A stretch of DNA of 64,000 nucleotides from Zygaena filipendulae (lineage: Eukaryota; Arthropoda; Insecta; Lepidoptera; Zygaenidae), in the NCBI GenBank assembly GCA_907165275.2, contig OU015660.1, forward strand, positions 10,294,501-10,358,500, written 5' to 3'. The position numbers and the translations under genes were made by a program. The notes under the pieces are model-generated. The model was not told where the DNA came from, searched no databases, and saw nothing but the letters and a program-made list of their open reading frames with translations. Shown one piece after another: positions 46,393-62,064 of the stretch. How positions within the stretch are numbered: the first letter of the stretch is position 1; every line of letters begins with the position of its first letter.

Positions 46393-47160
46393 ATGAGCAA
46401 TAATTTCTTTCTTAACAAAATTCGGACGTTTTTTGGTCTTGGACAAGAGCCACCTAAGAATGAGTTTCGGAATCCGATTTGGGGGTCCGACGACGACGAT
46501 GATGACGACAGCGAGTTGTATACGAAACACCAGGACATGCAAAAGTACCAGGAACCCATAAAACACCTAGATGTGGCAGATGCTATTGCAGAGTTCTATA
46601 AACTATTTGGTCGTGTATTTGCTAATATTGATGTTATGTTCCCTGATCAACTGCTAGGCAATAGTTTCGACTCATCTGGCAACGCCCCAGACCAGAAGGA
46701 ACAGCGACTACCCTCTGCTTCTGAATGGGAGGACTCTGAAAAGAAAAATATTAGAGATTATTACCTCAAACCTGGATACCATAGTGTGAGTGAGGATCAT
46801 CATAAGAAAGATACAGACCTGGATGGCATGATTTCATCTGACGATCTGTCAAAGTTGTGGAAACAGAGTGATAATGTGGAAGATGCATTGACACAGTTTA
46901 CAAGTGATGTTGTATCCAGTGGGTCGTTTTGCCAGACAGTTATCACAACCAGCAGGATGAAACCTGATGGCACTGTGGAGACGAGGAGAATAGTGAAGCG
47001 TGGTGATGCAGTGCTTGAGGATATTACTACTGACACATTTCCCAACCTCCTTACATCCTACAGTTCAGAACCGGAAACTGTACAGATCGCCGGCGTCATC
47101 TCCAGTAACCTGTCTTCGATCATGTCGCTGTTTAAACATTTCAAAAACAATACCCAATAA
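46393..47160 (+). CDS. Hax1-like: HAX1-like protein (HCLS1-associated X-1 family)
   Basis: A 255-residue product in one exon. HAX1 proteins are mitochondrial, anti-apoptotic adaptors that support protease and chaperone function (for example HtrA2/PARL and CLPB) and bind cortactin-type partners. Family marks here are a short N-terminal FFGL-type helix (13-16), an acidic run (D33-D39) and the C-terminal KPDGTVETRRIV (190-201), which corresponds to KPDGIVEERRTV of the vertebrate protein, followed by an amphipathic C terminus. Overall length is close to the human protein (about 280). The ATG at 46393 follows AAAATATG and lies 35 bases after an intact acceptor (TTTCTATTTGCAG, exon from 46358), so a 5' UTR intron is likely. 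AATAAA overlaps the stop codon, and another is at about 47224. Family membership rests on these short motifs, since HAX1 diverges quickly. Confidence 0.75.
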   Translation: MSNNFFLNKIRTFFGLGQEPPKNEFRNPIWGSDDDDDDDSELYTKHQDMQKYQEPIKHLDVADAIAEFYKLFGRVFANIDVMFPDQLLGNSFDSSGNAPDQKEQRLPSASEWEDSEKKNIRDYYLKPGYHSVSEDHHKKDTDLDGMISSDDLSKLWKQSDNVEDALTQFTSDVVSSGSFCQTVITTSRMKPDGTVETRRIVKRGDAVLEDITTDTFPNLLTSYSSEPETVQIAGVISSNLSSIMSLFKHFKNNTQ

Positions 47161-47550
47161 AATTACCTAACCTACATATCAAATATTCTAGATAAAACAA
47201 AAAGGAATGGAAGTTATTTGATGAATAAATAAGTACTTTTTTTTTCTATTCTAATATCCATAGAAGATAGTTAACACGGACTAGTTTCTGTAAATGACAA
47301 TTTGGGAAATAGGGCAGATCTAAAGTGCTTTATCACTTCTACAATGATTATAATATGAAATTGTGCTTTAAATTATTACTTCGTTTTTGTGATTATTTTG
47401 TGATATTATGCCTAAAATAGATACTTAGATCTTTATGTAGAATAATAACAAAAACTGGTAAAATCATTAAGTTACAGACATCCGTGATTTCGTTTGTGTA
47501 TTAGATTTAAGAGGGATCTCAATTCAAAGTTTTAATTGATCATTGATGTA
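47161..47550. other. 3' flank of the HAX1-like gene
   Basis: Contains ATGAATAAATAAG near 47220, a likely poly(A) signal. No further feature. Confidence 0.45.
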
Positions 47551-47556
47551 GAATTA

Positions 47557-47793
47557 CGGCCGCACTCAGAGTCGACTTTAATGATTACTTAATTAAGTAT
47601 AGATTTTTAAAACAAAACTGCCGCAATCAGACTAGTTTAATAAATTAATGTTAATTGGCATTTAACTAATTAACTTACATCTCGTTAAATGTCAATTAAC
47701 ATTAATTTACTGAACGTATCTGATTGCGGCAGACTTGTTTTAAAAACCTATACTTAATTAAGTAATCATTAAAGTTGACTCTGAGTGCGGCGG
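47557..47793. mobile_element. Palindromic MITE with TTA duplication (PIF/Harbinger type)
   Basis: Left arm CGGCCGCACTCAGAGTCGAC continuing through TTAATGATTACTTAATTAAG. The right arm is its inverse, ending TGACTCTGAGTGCGGCGG. Flanked by TTA on both sides (47554-47556, 47794-47796). Inner blocks TGCCGCAATCAGAC and TTAATGTTAATTG are mirrored as well, so almost all of the 237 bases form one hairpin. Confidence 0.85.
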
Positions 47794-47799
47794 TTAGAC

Positions 47800-49490
47800 T
47801 CCTTATTCTTTCTGGTATTGGCAATATAGAAACATAATATTTCATCAGTAAGGTAGGTAATCAAATAAAAACCAGTTATTCTGTGAGAAAATAACATTCT
47901 AAATTAGTTATTAAGGTAACCGTGACGATCCCCTCTTAAACAGAAATAATATTAGTGAAATTGTTATGTTACTAATATCATTTTTCAAAATAAAAGAATC
48001 ATAAAAATAGCACATGGATCCGACTTTTTCTAAAACTCCTCACCTCACAATTTAAAGAGATAATTCAGAAATATCTACATACTTACACATATGCTCAGAA
48101 TTTCACTATCAACAAATCGGTATAACTAGGTAATAGAAACGAGTAGGTTTAGGTACTATCAAAATGTTTATTTTTTATTATTTAGTTATTACCTATTTTT
48201 ACTTTTATTACGAATTTTAGGTACTTATTATTCCTCAATTAGTATTTAGGCTTTGCCACATCGAATATAATTATTATTGTGTGCAGTGTGGCGACTATAT
48301 TATGATCGTAATCGTATGTAGGTATTTATCAATCAATGAAACTGCAATGCACTTTTTGCACTTTTTACACTGCACTCTTTATTTGCTGTGGCCAATGGCC
48401 AAGCTTTTGATTACATTTTAAAATAAATTAATTATAAATAATTAAATAGCTTCATAAAATACAGTTTAGGTAGGTATACTAAATAGTAGGTAAATATTTA
48501 ACATTCCATTCCAACGAAACATCGGTTAAAAATGGCAAAACTCAAGACGCAGTGGGCAAGGTACTTAAATAGTATATTTCATTGCAAGTGCGGAAAGGCT
48601 GTCATTGCAAAGAGTTCCGACAAATGTCGACCCGTACCAAATCGTTAGGTGCATGGCGACAGAATTTCACTTGAAGGTCGTAGCTATAGCCAGCGGGGCA
48701 CTAAAAAATTACCTACCATCACGCTATGTTTGCCTCACAATGTTTTTCTTCACCGACGGTTCAAGCTCATTGGTAAGGTTTGAAATTGCGCCTTGCGGTG
48801 TGTGATACAAAGCCCCATAGAGAACGCATAGAAAACTTATAGGATGGAATCGTCATAAGTCACGTAAAATCGTCAAATCAAAAGTCCAATTTTGCGCGAC
48901 TACGTGACAACGCGTCCGTTCCGTAGTTTTCTGTGCGTTAACGATTATTATATTATCATCTATATAAAGATCAAGAAGAAGGTGAAGATAGCGGGGCTCG
49001 GCTGAATGCAGGCGCAGGAGCGGCCGTGAAAATCCTTTATTTAGCTCTATACGTCTGATAGTGATAAATTTAAAAAATCTACAACTACTTTTGGCTTATT
49101 CCATTGTAACCCCACTTTTGTGCGAGCAAAGAAAACCTGCTCCCATTGCGAAGCTATGGATACTCATTGTTTAATTTTAATAATATTCATTGTAGTATTA
49201 GGATGTTTGAAGATTGTTGATCATAATGTATTTATCAAATCTCTTTCCTAATCACTAAAATAGAAGGAAAATAATGAACTAAAATTTTCCATGTTCCCAA
49301 CCAGAGCAAGAGAGTAGGATTATAATGGAATCAGCTAGAATTAGAGGCGAATCCCTTGCGATTATACACCTAAATCCTAATACCTAACTAGCACTCGTCA
49401 GAGCTAGTTCTTTTACCGATAGTTCGTCAGAGGAATGTTTTTTTTTGTAATCGATTATGAATCGAGTGATTCTTATCGAGACATATCTCT
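47800..49490. other. Mostly unassigned stretch between the HAX1-like and protease genes
   Basis: A dispersed repeat at about 48600-48790 shares CACAATGTTTTTCTTCACCG and GGTTCAAGCTCATTG with 11900-11945. A minus-strand AATAAA (49033-49038 on the plus strand as TTTATT) may serve the protease transcript. Confidence 0.45.
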
Positions 49491-49492
49491 AG

Positions 49493-53058
<3,566 letters not shown>

Positions 53059-53212
53059 CGTGGTGCTGAAACACAAAATTATAGGTATCTGTGTGCAATT
53101 GTTTGGTGACCCAAATTAAAAAAAAAAAGTAGTGTAGTGGTGATAAATAGGGTTAGCAAAGTCGAACCCACACCTAAACATTTCCTCACAAACCGCGTAA
53201 ATCTATACTAAT

Positions 53213-53611
53213 ACTAGCTGTGCCCCGCGGTATCACCCACGTGAGTTTCGGAATTCCCGCGGGGATTCCGGGATGAAAAATAGATAGTAGCCGATTCTCA
53301 GACCTGAATATGCATATAAAATTTCATAAAAATCGGTCGAGCCGTTTCGGAGGAGTTAAATTACAAACACCGTGACACGAGAATTTTATATACTTAGATA
53401 AAATAATAATTAATATCATAAAGAGGAAAGATTTGATTTTTTGGTTGTTTGTTTGTTACGATTTAACTCAAAAACTACTGAACCGATTTCAAAAATTCTT
53501 TCACCATTAGAAAGCTACATTATCCCTGAGTAACATAGGCTACATTGTAATCCGGAATTCCCGCGGGAACTCCGAAATTATCGCGGGTGAAACCGCGTGG
53601 GTCAGCTAATT
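53213..53611. repeat. Two CCGCGG-family repeats facing each other
   Basis: 53213-53400 is forward (GATAGTAGCCGATTCTCAG subfamily). 53423-53611 is reverse (TTGTTTGTTTGTTACGATTT ... CCGCGTGGGTCAGCTAA). A decayed third copy is at about 53770-53965. Confidence 0.75.
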
Positions 53612-54117
53612 CCTTAATAAAGTGATTAGTGCATAAACTGGTAACCTATTAAAAAAAAAGACTGGAAACTGGAAAAAATAAATCTATACTATAATAATCT
53701 ATTTCTACACCTACTTACTATAAATCAGCGATTCTATACATTGAAAATTTTTATCAAAATTTGACAGGGGGCGCGATAAAAGCCTATATACAAAAAAAAA
53801 GTTTTTAAGTTATTTTCTGTCTGTTCACGATAATCTCCAAATCTACTGAACGGATTGTCATGCGGTTTTCACATGTAGGAGCTACATGTATAGGCTTTGT
53901 TTCATTTAAATCAAATGTCGTGAATAAAATTGTTATTATAAACGTTCCATGCGGGGCACAGATAAGTGTACCTATCTAGTTAATAAACAAGATAAACAAA
54001 AAGCAATAAATGAACTGAAACAGCACAAGTGTAGTTATAGACGCATCAGCAGCATCAGTGAAAGCTGCCAGTCTATAAATAATAATAATTAATCTATACC
54101 TACATATAACATCTTGA

Positions 54118-54395
54118 CGACCCGATTGGCGCAGAGGTCACCATGCCTACCCGCTAATCTAGGGTTCCGGGTTCGATTCCCGGTGGGGGTGGACTTTGTG
54201 TGATGAACACAGGGTTCCATTTTCCAGTCTGGGTGTGTTTATATATCTATAGTATAATATATAAGTAATTCTATGTAGTATATACCACGTTTGCTTGGTT
54301 TCCACGACACAAGCTAATAATAGCTTACTGTGGGATCAAGCAGATCTGTGTGTTGTGATGTGGATTATTATTATATTATTATTATTATATAAATA
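54118..54395 (+). mobile_element. tRNA-derived SINE, best-preserved copy
   Basis: The head has an A box (TTGGCGCAGAGGTCACC) and a B box (GGGTTCGATTCCCGG), as in RNA polymerase III promoters. The body has GGGTTCCATTTTCCAGTCTG and GTTTCCACGACACAAGC, and the tail is an ATTATTATTATT run. Other copies are at 4828 (partial), 12790 (minus) and 55590. Confidence 0.85.
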
Positions 54396-54428
54396 AAATT
54401 GAAGTGCCTGTTTGTAATTTTAAAATAA

Positions 54429-54800
54429 CGAGACCATATGCCAGCACTTTCAAAAAGTTATCAGATCTTACGTAGAGCCAAGCTTCTAACTCTACACGCC
54501 TTAACTCTACAAGGTCTAACTTCACAAACTCTACACCTTAGCCAAAATATGTGGCTTGGCCGTTTCGTTACTACAAAGAACTAGGTATTATTATATAACA
54601 GAAAAGTAATGAAAAATGGACCAATTTTTCACCTTAGGGCCTAAGGGCCATGTGAATGTAGCGAAATGGTCAAGCCACATATTTTGGCTAAGGTGTAGAG
54701 TTTGTGAAGTTAGACCTTGTAGAGTTAAGGCGTGTAGAGTTAGAAGCTTGGCTCTACATAAGATCTGATAACTTTTTGAAAGTGCTGGCATATGGTCTCG
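54429..54800. mobile_element. Foldback of a dispersed repeat, 143-bp arms
   Basis: The left arm (54429-54571) and right arm (54658-54800) are nearly perfect inverse copies, containing GGCATATGGTCTCG, AAGTTATCAGATCT and GCCAAAATATGTGGCTTGGC. A single, uninverted relative of the right arm lies at 62065-62260 and shares sequence beyond the arm (TCTTGGCA.CATTTTACATG), so the right arm is the original repeat and the left arm an inverted partial copy. Confidence 0.75.
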
Positions 54801-55128
54801 TCTTGGCAACATTTTACATGAAAATGTTTTTGTTGGGATGTTACGTTACTTGTAAGGTTAGACTTTTGACTGGGTGGCGGGTGCCCATAATTTTCGAGTC
54901 CTAGGTTGTTTTTACAAATACATCGGAGGTAAGTATCATTATCTCTATATTTACAACTTTGCAAGTTGATTTCTTTGGTCTACATGATTGTCATACGCAA
55001 CTAGATACATACCTATGTTTAAACCTGGACAAAATCAACTTCAACGCGTACTCTGATTAAAATAAATAATCATTAATGCCAAACACACATAAACAGAGAT
55101 AATAATCGCATATAGAAAAGCTGACATA

Positions 55129-55373
55129 CAATTGGACGCAGATAAGCAATAACATGTTAACCCACAAAATGAAGTTACTGATTCAGAACGATTTATTGAG
55201 AGTTAGAGAACGTTTTTTAATTATGTATTTACCTTATTACATTGTTTAAATATGTAACTAAATATTAAACATAAAAAATGTTGACAAAAATGGCGCTATA
55301 ATTTTAAAACTTTAATTTACTCTAAATTTCTCCAGTGTGGGTTAACACACTATTGCTTATCTATATCCAATTG
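55129..55373. mobile_element. MITE with CAATTGGACGCAGATAAGC ends, copy 2, TA site
   Basis: Left end CAATTGGACGCAGATAAGCA and right end GCTTATCTATATCCAATTG. Both flanks are TA (55127-55128 and 55374-55375), which points to the Tc1/mariner superfamily. 245 bases. Mate of 45806-46048. Confidence 0.85.
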
Positions 55374-55420
55374 TACATACAAAATCGACCCATCGATTCG
55401 TTATAAATGTCCCAACGTAC

Positions 55421-55584
55421 CAGGCGCGGATCTACGGGGGGGGGGGGGGGACGGTGGGTGCGTTTGGCCCCCTCCCCCCTGAGGACTAAATCAGACATTA
55501 CAAAAATCTCTGACCCTGTAAATTCTAAAAGTTCGTGGTGCAACCAAAATTGCCCCCCTCAACCCAATCCTAGATCCGCGCCTG
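55421..55584. mobile_element. hAT-like MITE with CAGGCGCGGATCTA ends
   Basis: Left end CAGGCGCGGATCTA, right end TAGATCCGCGCCTG. The flanking octamers CAACGTAC and CACCGTTC agree at six of eight positions. A 14-15 base G run follows the left end. 164 bases. A left-end relative is at about 61349-61410 (CAGGCGCGGATCCAAGGGGG). Confidence 0.8.
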
Positions 55585-55585
55585 C

Positions 55586-55840
55586 ACCGTTCGACGATGG
55601 ATTAGTGCAAGTGGTCACCATGCTTCTCTGCTGATCCAGAGTAACTACCCGGGTGTGATTCCTAGTACTTAGTGAACTTTTGAATTTGTTATAAACCCCA
55701 GGGTTCCGTTTTCCAGTTGGTGCATAAGTGTGTAATATTTTGTACCTATATAGGTTGGTAACCTATCTACATTTTCTGGGTTTCCATATCGATAAAAGCT
55801 AGCTTATTTTTAGTATAAGATCACGATTTGTGTATGTATA
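55586..55840 (+). mobile_element. Decayed tRNA-derived SINE
   Basis: Shows GTCACCATGCTTCTCTGC, TAACTACCCGGGTGTGATTC (B-box position) and CAGGGTTCCGTTTTCCAGTT, in the same order as 54118-54395. Confidence 0.65.
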
Positions 55841-55849
55841 CGTTGTCAA

Positions 55850-58050
55850 ATGTTATATTTAGTATATTTTATTATTTTTAAAACATGTAAAACTGTGCCA
55901 AAGAGTGCAATAAACTTTTTAGAAATTTGATGATATCTACAGTTTAAGTTTCTCTGTCATCATAACCGTATACGTCTCTAGAATAACATGTCTTTGGTAA
56001 TAAACTTCGGATTAATGTTCGCTAGCCAATCATGTGAGAAGGACGGACAGATGGACGTAATCAGGTCGTGAGCCAGTTGACTTGACACAAGTTGTGTTGA
56101 GTACCGCTACTTGATTCCACGGCAGCCCATGATACATAATATTATCCTATATCCAGTAGATCGCTATAATCAAGTATAGGTAGGTACGTCACTAGCCTCA
56201 CATTTGCATAGTTAACGCTTTTTATTACTTTGAATATCCTGCTATATTTATTATTCAATTAAACAAAATTTTAAAAAACACTATACCGCTACCGCTCTAC
56301 ATCGATGACTTTCGAGATGAGACTATCTAGTTTCTAGATCTATTTGTCTATCTAGTTTCTTTTTCCAATGAACATCTGATTTATACAGGGTGTATTTTGA
56401 AACGAGGGACTTATTCAAAGTCTTAAACCTGAAGAAAGGGAGGTTGAATGCCCTTTAGGGTCGGCGAGTCGGCTAATTGCGCGCTCAGTTTTCATGAATT
56501 TTCGTATGCCAAAAATTTATATTCGAGAATCTAACACTCCTTTAGTTCATCCCTCGTTTAGCCTTAAACCCTGTATATTGATATACCATACCCACGGTAC
56601 ACGTATCTATCGAGTTTTTGCTCCAATAAAGCATATAGGCACCTACCTACCTATCTACCTGCAGCAAAAATATTATACGTTCAAGTAGGTACATACATAT
56701 CATATGTGAATAGGTAAAATCCACGGATGGCACACAATAAAAAACCCCGTCAAGACCGGACTGTCTATATCTTTAATTTCGGAATATCTTTCACCTGGCA
56801 CTGACGCCTCGCGAAAACATAGCCAAACTCAGGTGTCTACCTCTACTAGGTGTAGGTCGCAACGCAGTAGGTACTCAAAGGAAGTGCCAACGGGCTAGTC
56901 TGTAACTGAACATAACGCAGGGTTTTCAATGTCACCAGCAGAATTCTGAACAGAAGTTTTTACAGTCTCTCTTAATTAACACATAAAAAAAAAAATTCAA
57001 AAGCTATTTATTACTTAGGATTGGTTACAATCACTTGTAATCGTCAGCTGGTTCTTAGAACTATAAATTACCGTCAGTTCGGAATACGTCCTCTGCTGAG
57101 AAGAACTGACAAGAAACTCAGTTTATCACACTTATAAACTAGGAGAACAAAAAATAGTAATTGGATAGAGCAATTCATTCCCAAACGTCTGTATCATTTA
57201 AATAGTCTACTACACTATAATATGCTTTATCGCATAATCTGTGTTTAATAAGTGTCTTGAATTTATTAATTGACAAATTAATTATATCGTTTGGGAGTTT
57301 GTTGTAAAAGTGTATACATTGTCCTTTAAATGACTTAGAAATAGAATAATATAGACTTATTGTTTCACCGCAATCGGTTCACGTATAAGGAGCGAGTAGG
57401 TACCTATAGTCCGTGTAACAGCCAACTTTAAAATAATTCATGACTCGTAGATAGATATCGTTTATTTGTATGCACCATGGGTATGATAGGTATTATGGGT
57501 AGCAAGTTCGCATGTTGGCTATCAAACCACGTGCACTTGGGGGTAAATAGAGAGCTGTGGTTTTCCTGCTACGCTGTTTTATTCATAATTTAGTGGAAAA
57601 GAAAGTGCGCCTAGAATATTACAATTGAGCAAAGCAATTAAGTATCTAATACGGTGACAAATAGGTATAGAGGTATCCATATTATACATTCATTAATTAA
57701 AATAATGTTAGTATCAAAGCAGTGGAGAAACAAACTGAAGATAATTGAAATTACTTATTGATTTCGAAGTTGTACCTACCCTATATCCTTTTCCGCCCTG
57801 TATAAAGGCAACAGACAAACAGATAGGTACACACACCGAGATACTTTCGCATTTATAATATTAGTTGGCATTTTTAATACTGGATAGGTTTTAATAATAT
57901 TATTAATTAATTATTACCCTCAGCATACTCGCGGAGCGGGTCAGTATTGCATCTCTCGTTTTCTACTTTTAACATAGGTACCTGCTTAACTCTATTGGTA
58001 AACTTAAATGAAAAAGAAATCATACACGAAAGATGAATAACGTTATGTAA
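55850..58050. other. Unassigned stretch
   Basis: No exon or complete element seen. Short GTAGGTAC/TACCTACC motifs are frequent. Confidence 0.4.
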
Positions 58051-58057
58051 GACTTAC

Positions 58058-58345
58058 CCCGTAAGTGTATCAAGCACAGGAAAAACTAACTCGAAAAAAA
58101 AATTGAAATCAACGAGAAGGAAGTGACGATCCACGCGACGACGGTCAAGGATGTTGGCGTTATGTGCAAAGGAATACAAATGAACAGCCACTCGCGAATC
58201 GAGTATATAGGTACCGGTGTACTCGAGACAGAGAAAGATATACTTTTCACTTTCACTGCGATCCGTTCCACTTAATCCTTGCGGGAACGCTTCTGGCATG
58301 CAACTGTTGGAATCCAACCTCCTGCTAAGGTTATATTGCACCCCG
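58058..58345 (-). other. Possible 5' exon of the serine protease
   Basis: On the minus strand the stretch ends at ACTTACGGG followed by GTAAGTC (58057-58051), a strong donor, and the next suitable acceptor is that of the protease at 53065. An open frame of about 95 codons (MQYNLSRRLDS...) reads across but shows no domain. The site is nearly self-complementary (a plus-strand GTAAGTG donor is adjacent), so the strand is uncertain. Confidence 0.3.
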
Positions 58346-58636
58346 TATACCTCTAGTCATAAATTCCATTGGTAGGTAGGTAATTGTTGTGAAATTATTA
58401 TCGACTAATGAACAATAATTATTGTTGATCCCATTTGCTTTTCATGTGGGATCGTATACCTACCTAGGTTACAACAATCACGCTAAGTGCTCAGATACAA
58501 GTAGGTAGGTAATGACTGGTTAATATGATGTAGGTACATAGTACCTACTCGCCTAACTGCATCCAAATTTGCTTGCGGTAGGTAATTTCAATGGGTGGTT
58601 TGGTAAGTAAGTTTTGTTTTTTTTTTATAAATTACA

Positions 58637-59545
58637 AGCTGTCCCCCGCGATTTCATCCGCGGTAATTTCGGAGTTCCCGCGGGAATTCCGGGAAAAAAG
58701 TAGGTACTCTTTGTACTTCTTTGTACCCGTGACAGTAGTTAACGGCGAAGGTTGCGGAAAAAGTAGGTACTCTTTGTCCTTCTTTATACCTCGACAGTAG
58801 TTTACGGTGATTAGCTGTTCCTCGCATTAGTGCCGGAGTTCCCGCGGGAATTCCGGGATAAAAAGTATCCTATCTTTTAAGTTGGACCATATTCTGAATG
58901 GTTACAAAATTTTATCAAAATCCGTTCAGTAGTTTCGGAGTCCATCGCGGACAAACAACGTGACACGTGATTTATTAGATTAGACTAGCTGTCCCCCGCG
59001 ATTTCATCCGCGGCAATACCAGAGTTCCCGCGGAGGTTGCGGGAAAAAAGTACTCTATGTCCTTTTTTGTACCCCGACAGTAGTTTACGGTGATTAGCTG
59101 TTCCTCGCATTAGTGCCGGAGTTCCCGCGGGAATTCCGGGATAAAAAGTATCCTATCTTTTAAGTTGGACCATATTCTGAATGGTTACAAAATTTTATCA
59201 AAATCCGTTCAGTAGTTTCGGAGTCCATCGCGGACAAACAACGTGACACGTGATTTATTAGATTAGACTAGCTGTCCCCCGCGATTTCATCCGCGGCAAT
59301 ACCAGAGTTCCCGCGGAGGTTGCGGGAAAAAAGTACTCTATGTCCTTTTTTGTACCCCGACAGTAGTTTACGGTGATTAGCTGTTCCTCGCATTAGTGCC
59401 GGAGTTCCCGCGGGAATTCCGGGATAAAAACTATCCTATCTTTTAAGTTGGACCATATCATAAATGATTACAAAATTTTATCAAAATCCATTTAGTAGAG
59501 TCCATCGCAGACAAACAACGTGACACGTGATTTAGGTATATATAT
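58637..59545 (+). repeat. Head-to-tail array of a CCGCGG-type repeat, period 283 bp
   Basis: Units begin AGCTGTCCCCCGCGATTTCA at 58637, 58987 and 59270. Units 2 and 3 are almost identical over 283 bases, and unit 1 is longer (350 bp) because of an internal duplication around AAAGTAGGTACTCTTTGT. Each unit ends GTGACACGTGATTTATTAGA or a close variant. Confidence 0.85.
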
Positions 59546-59954
59546 TAAGATTACTTAAATATTCATTATGCTGCTTTCGCATGATCAACTGATATTACCT
59601 AATCGCGCAATTATGAGACACTTTTCCGTCATTTTACTCCAAAAATCCCTTTCTCTGGTCTCTGTTACTAGAAAGACTGCCTACCTATATGAAAAAGTTG
59701 CCGAAACTAGCTAGAATCCAAAAATATGTAAACGGTGTCTCAATAAATAGTTTATATTATTTGAACTTTAATTGTTTATATTTAAAGTTTAAATGTACAA
59801 GTAAGTACATATCAGATTTCTCAACTAGTAACCCACGAATTTCTCCACTAACCTCGGCGAATGTGCAAAGCTTTCCTTTTTTCTTATTGTAACAATGTGT
59901 TTTTACATGGCGCAAGGAAACTATAATAAAATACCTCAATCACTACAGAATCCT

Positions 59955-60158
59955 AAAAAATATTATAAATGCGTGTAGGTTTGTTTGTTACTTAGTTTTA
60001 CGCCCTAACTACTCAACAGATCATAATACTTCGCTACGTTATCAGCGGTACGGAAAAGGACGGGGTAACTTTCATCTAGAAATATATTTTTTTGTTCCGA
60101 AGGGACATAGGTACAATTAAAATCTACAAAAACATGAGCAAAACCGCGAGCACCAGCT
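59955..60158 (-). repeat. Decayed CCGCGG-family repeat
   Basis: From ATATTATAAATGCGTGTAGG to AACCGCGAGCACCAGCTAGT. Confidence 0.65.
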
Positions 60159-60159
60159 A

Positions 60160-62060
60160 GTATTTACTAAATTCCTTGTTTTACGGTTATCACTGCAACT
60201 ATACATAAATATTAGTTTTATATTTTAGATTTTTGGCATCGTTTCTATGACAATTTCTTCACGGTAAACTGTTAAATTCTGCTTCATTTACTTAGGTTAG
60301 GTTAGTACTTAGTAAGTGTGTGTGTAAATCATTAACAGTTAATTTACGCTACAACCATAAAGAACCAACAGATTAACCCAAAGAATTTGATACGAAAAAG
60401 ATTATAAATGTAAATAAACTAAATAAACTTCTCTCAGTGGAATCACAGTAAACTTTACACGTCGAGTCCACTGGAGTTCACACTCCTCGTTTCAATTTTA
60501 ATCACACTTGGTCCATGATCACACTCATGTGCGCATCTAGGATCACATTGTATTAATGCTCCCTTTTGGTCCAATCCGAAAGTAGTACATAACTATTAGA
60601 AAATATGTTATCAATTGAATAGGGGTAAGTAGGTATTTTAATAAAATCGCTTTGTGCCTTCTATTTAGAACAAAAGATTGGGATTGTAATGTAAGCCGGC
60701 TCTAAAAATTAGAACCACCCACAGGCCACAGGACACAGACCAGCTGCTGCCGTCTTCGAGTAATTTTTTAGTAACGCCTGGGTGTTTTAAATGGCAATTC
60801 TATTTAAAACTTTGCTCATTTCTTTCTAAAACACGTTTGCGTTATGTGTCAGCGTAGCGGATTCAGCCAGATGTACCTACCTATACGTTCACTTTCGCAA
60901 TATTTGTGTTCGCAGTTGTTTTAATACGCAGTTCGCCCGCATACAATATAAGGTGAAATATAAATAATTGATGGTCGGAGACACACCTACTAAAATCTCC
61001 ATGACCGTAATCTAGTAGGTTGACACTGAAACGCTATGCTGAAACGAATTACCTAATTATGTTACCAAAACTTTCCTACTGCATAAGTAGGTAAAAGGTC
61101 AAACACGTATACAACGTGTTAATGAATTAAACGAAAACCTGACACACCCCATTTAAAATAAAAATAAAATAAACAATAATAAGACTTAAATATAAATTAT
61201 GTCGAAAAAATTTATTGTTTTAAAAGTTATTCAACATTGGTTTGGAGGTGACCTATCTACGAAATTTCAAGCGCTACGATTTTTTAGCCACGAGCGGCGT
61301 ACCTACGCGCCAAATATTATGTTATAATTCAGACATGGGCTGATAAAAACAGGCGCGGATCCAAGGGGGGCACTGGGTGCAGTTGCCCCCCCTGAAGACC
61401 TAAATAGGTACCTACTTTAATTAGACCTTAGAAAAATCTTCGCAAGCTTGTGTCTTTTCACCAAAGTTTCATCGTAATTTAAATGAATGAATAGAAATAT
61501 ACGAATGAACGAACAAATATTCATTTTTAAAACTCTATAAAAGATTAGTTCGTAAGCGAACCTTTATGGAAGTTCGTATTATTGTAAAACAAACAAAAAA
61601 AACTGTAACCACGTGCCGTACCTATGGTTTTTTCTCCTTCCTATTTGCGAAAATTATGTAAAGAGAATCCGGTATATTTCTCATTTTAAAGGAGGAGTTC
61701 TTTGTTCGGCTGTATACATGTTTTTACAGACTAATATCCTTATAGTTTCTCTATCCCTTTTCTTTAACTTCATCCAACATCCTTGAGACTTGGAAGTAAG
61801 CTATTGTGATTTCACTTCGCAAAACTAGTAACTCTTCCACTTTTTACCACGTTCAAAGCAAAAATACGTACATATCTATTATTATTTTTTACTATTTACT
61901 GACGAACTAAATGGAATTTCGATTTTTTATACACCCTCATATTGTACCTCTGTGCTCAAAAATAGTCGACGACTTTAATCACGTGCGGTGCACGATGAAT
62001 TCGGATTCGCGTAAGGTGAAAAATTTATCCACCGTTAATTACTTTTCTGTTATACAAAGA
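60160..62060. other. Unassigned stretch
   Basis: No exon found. A left-end fragment of the CAGGCGCGGATC hAT-like family lies at about 61349-61410. Confidence 0.4.
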
Positions 62061-62064
62061 TTCT

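Noticed and set aside
54118..54190. tRNA gene
   Set aside because: It has A and B boxes, but the cloverleaf stems do not pair well and the sequence continues into a SINE body that recurs elsewhere, so it is a tRNA-derived SINE head.
58054..58341. 95-codon minus-strand open frame as a gene
   Set aside because: No recognisable family, no start context, and the strand is ambiguous. Kept only as a possible 5' exon.
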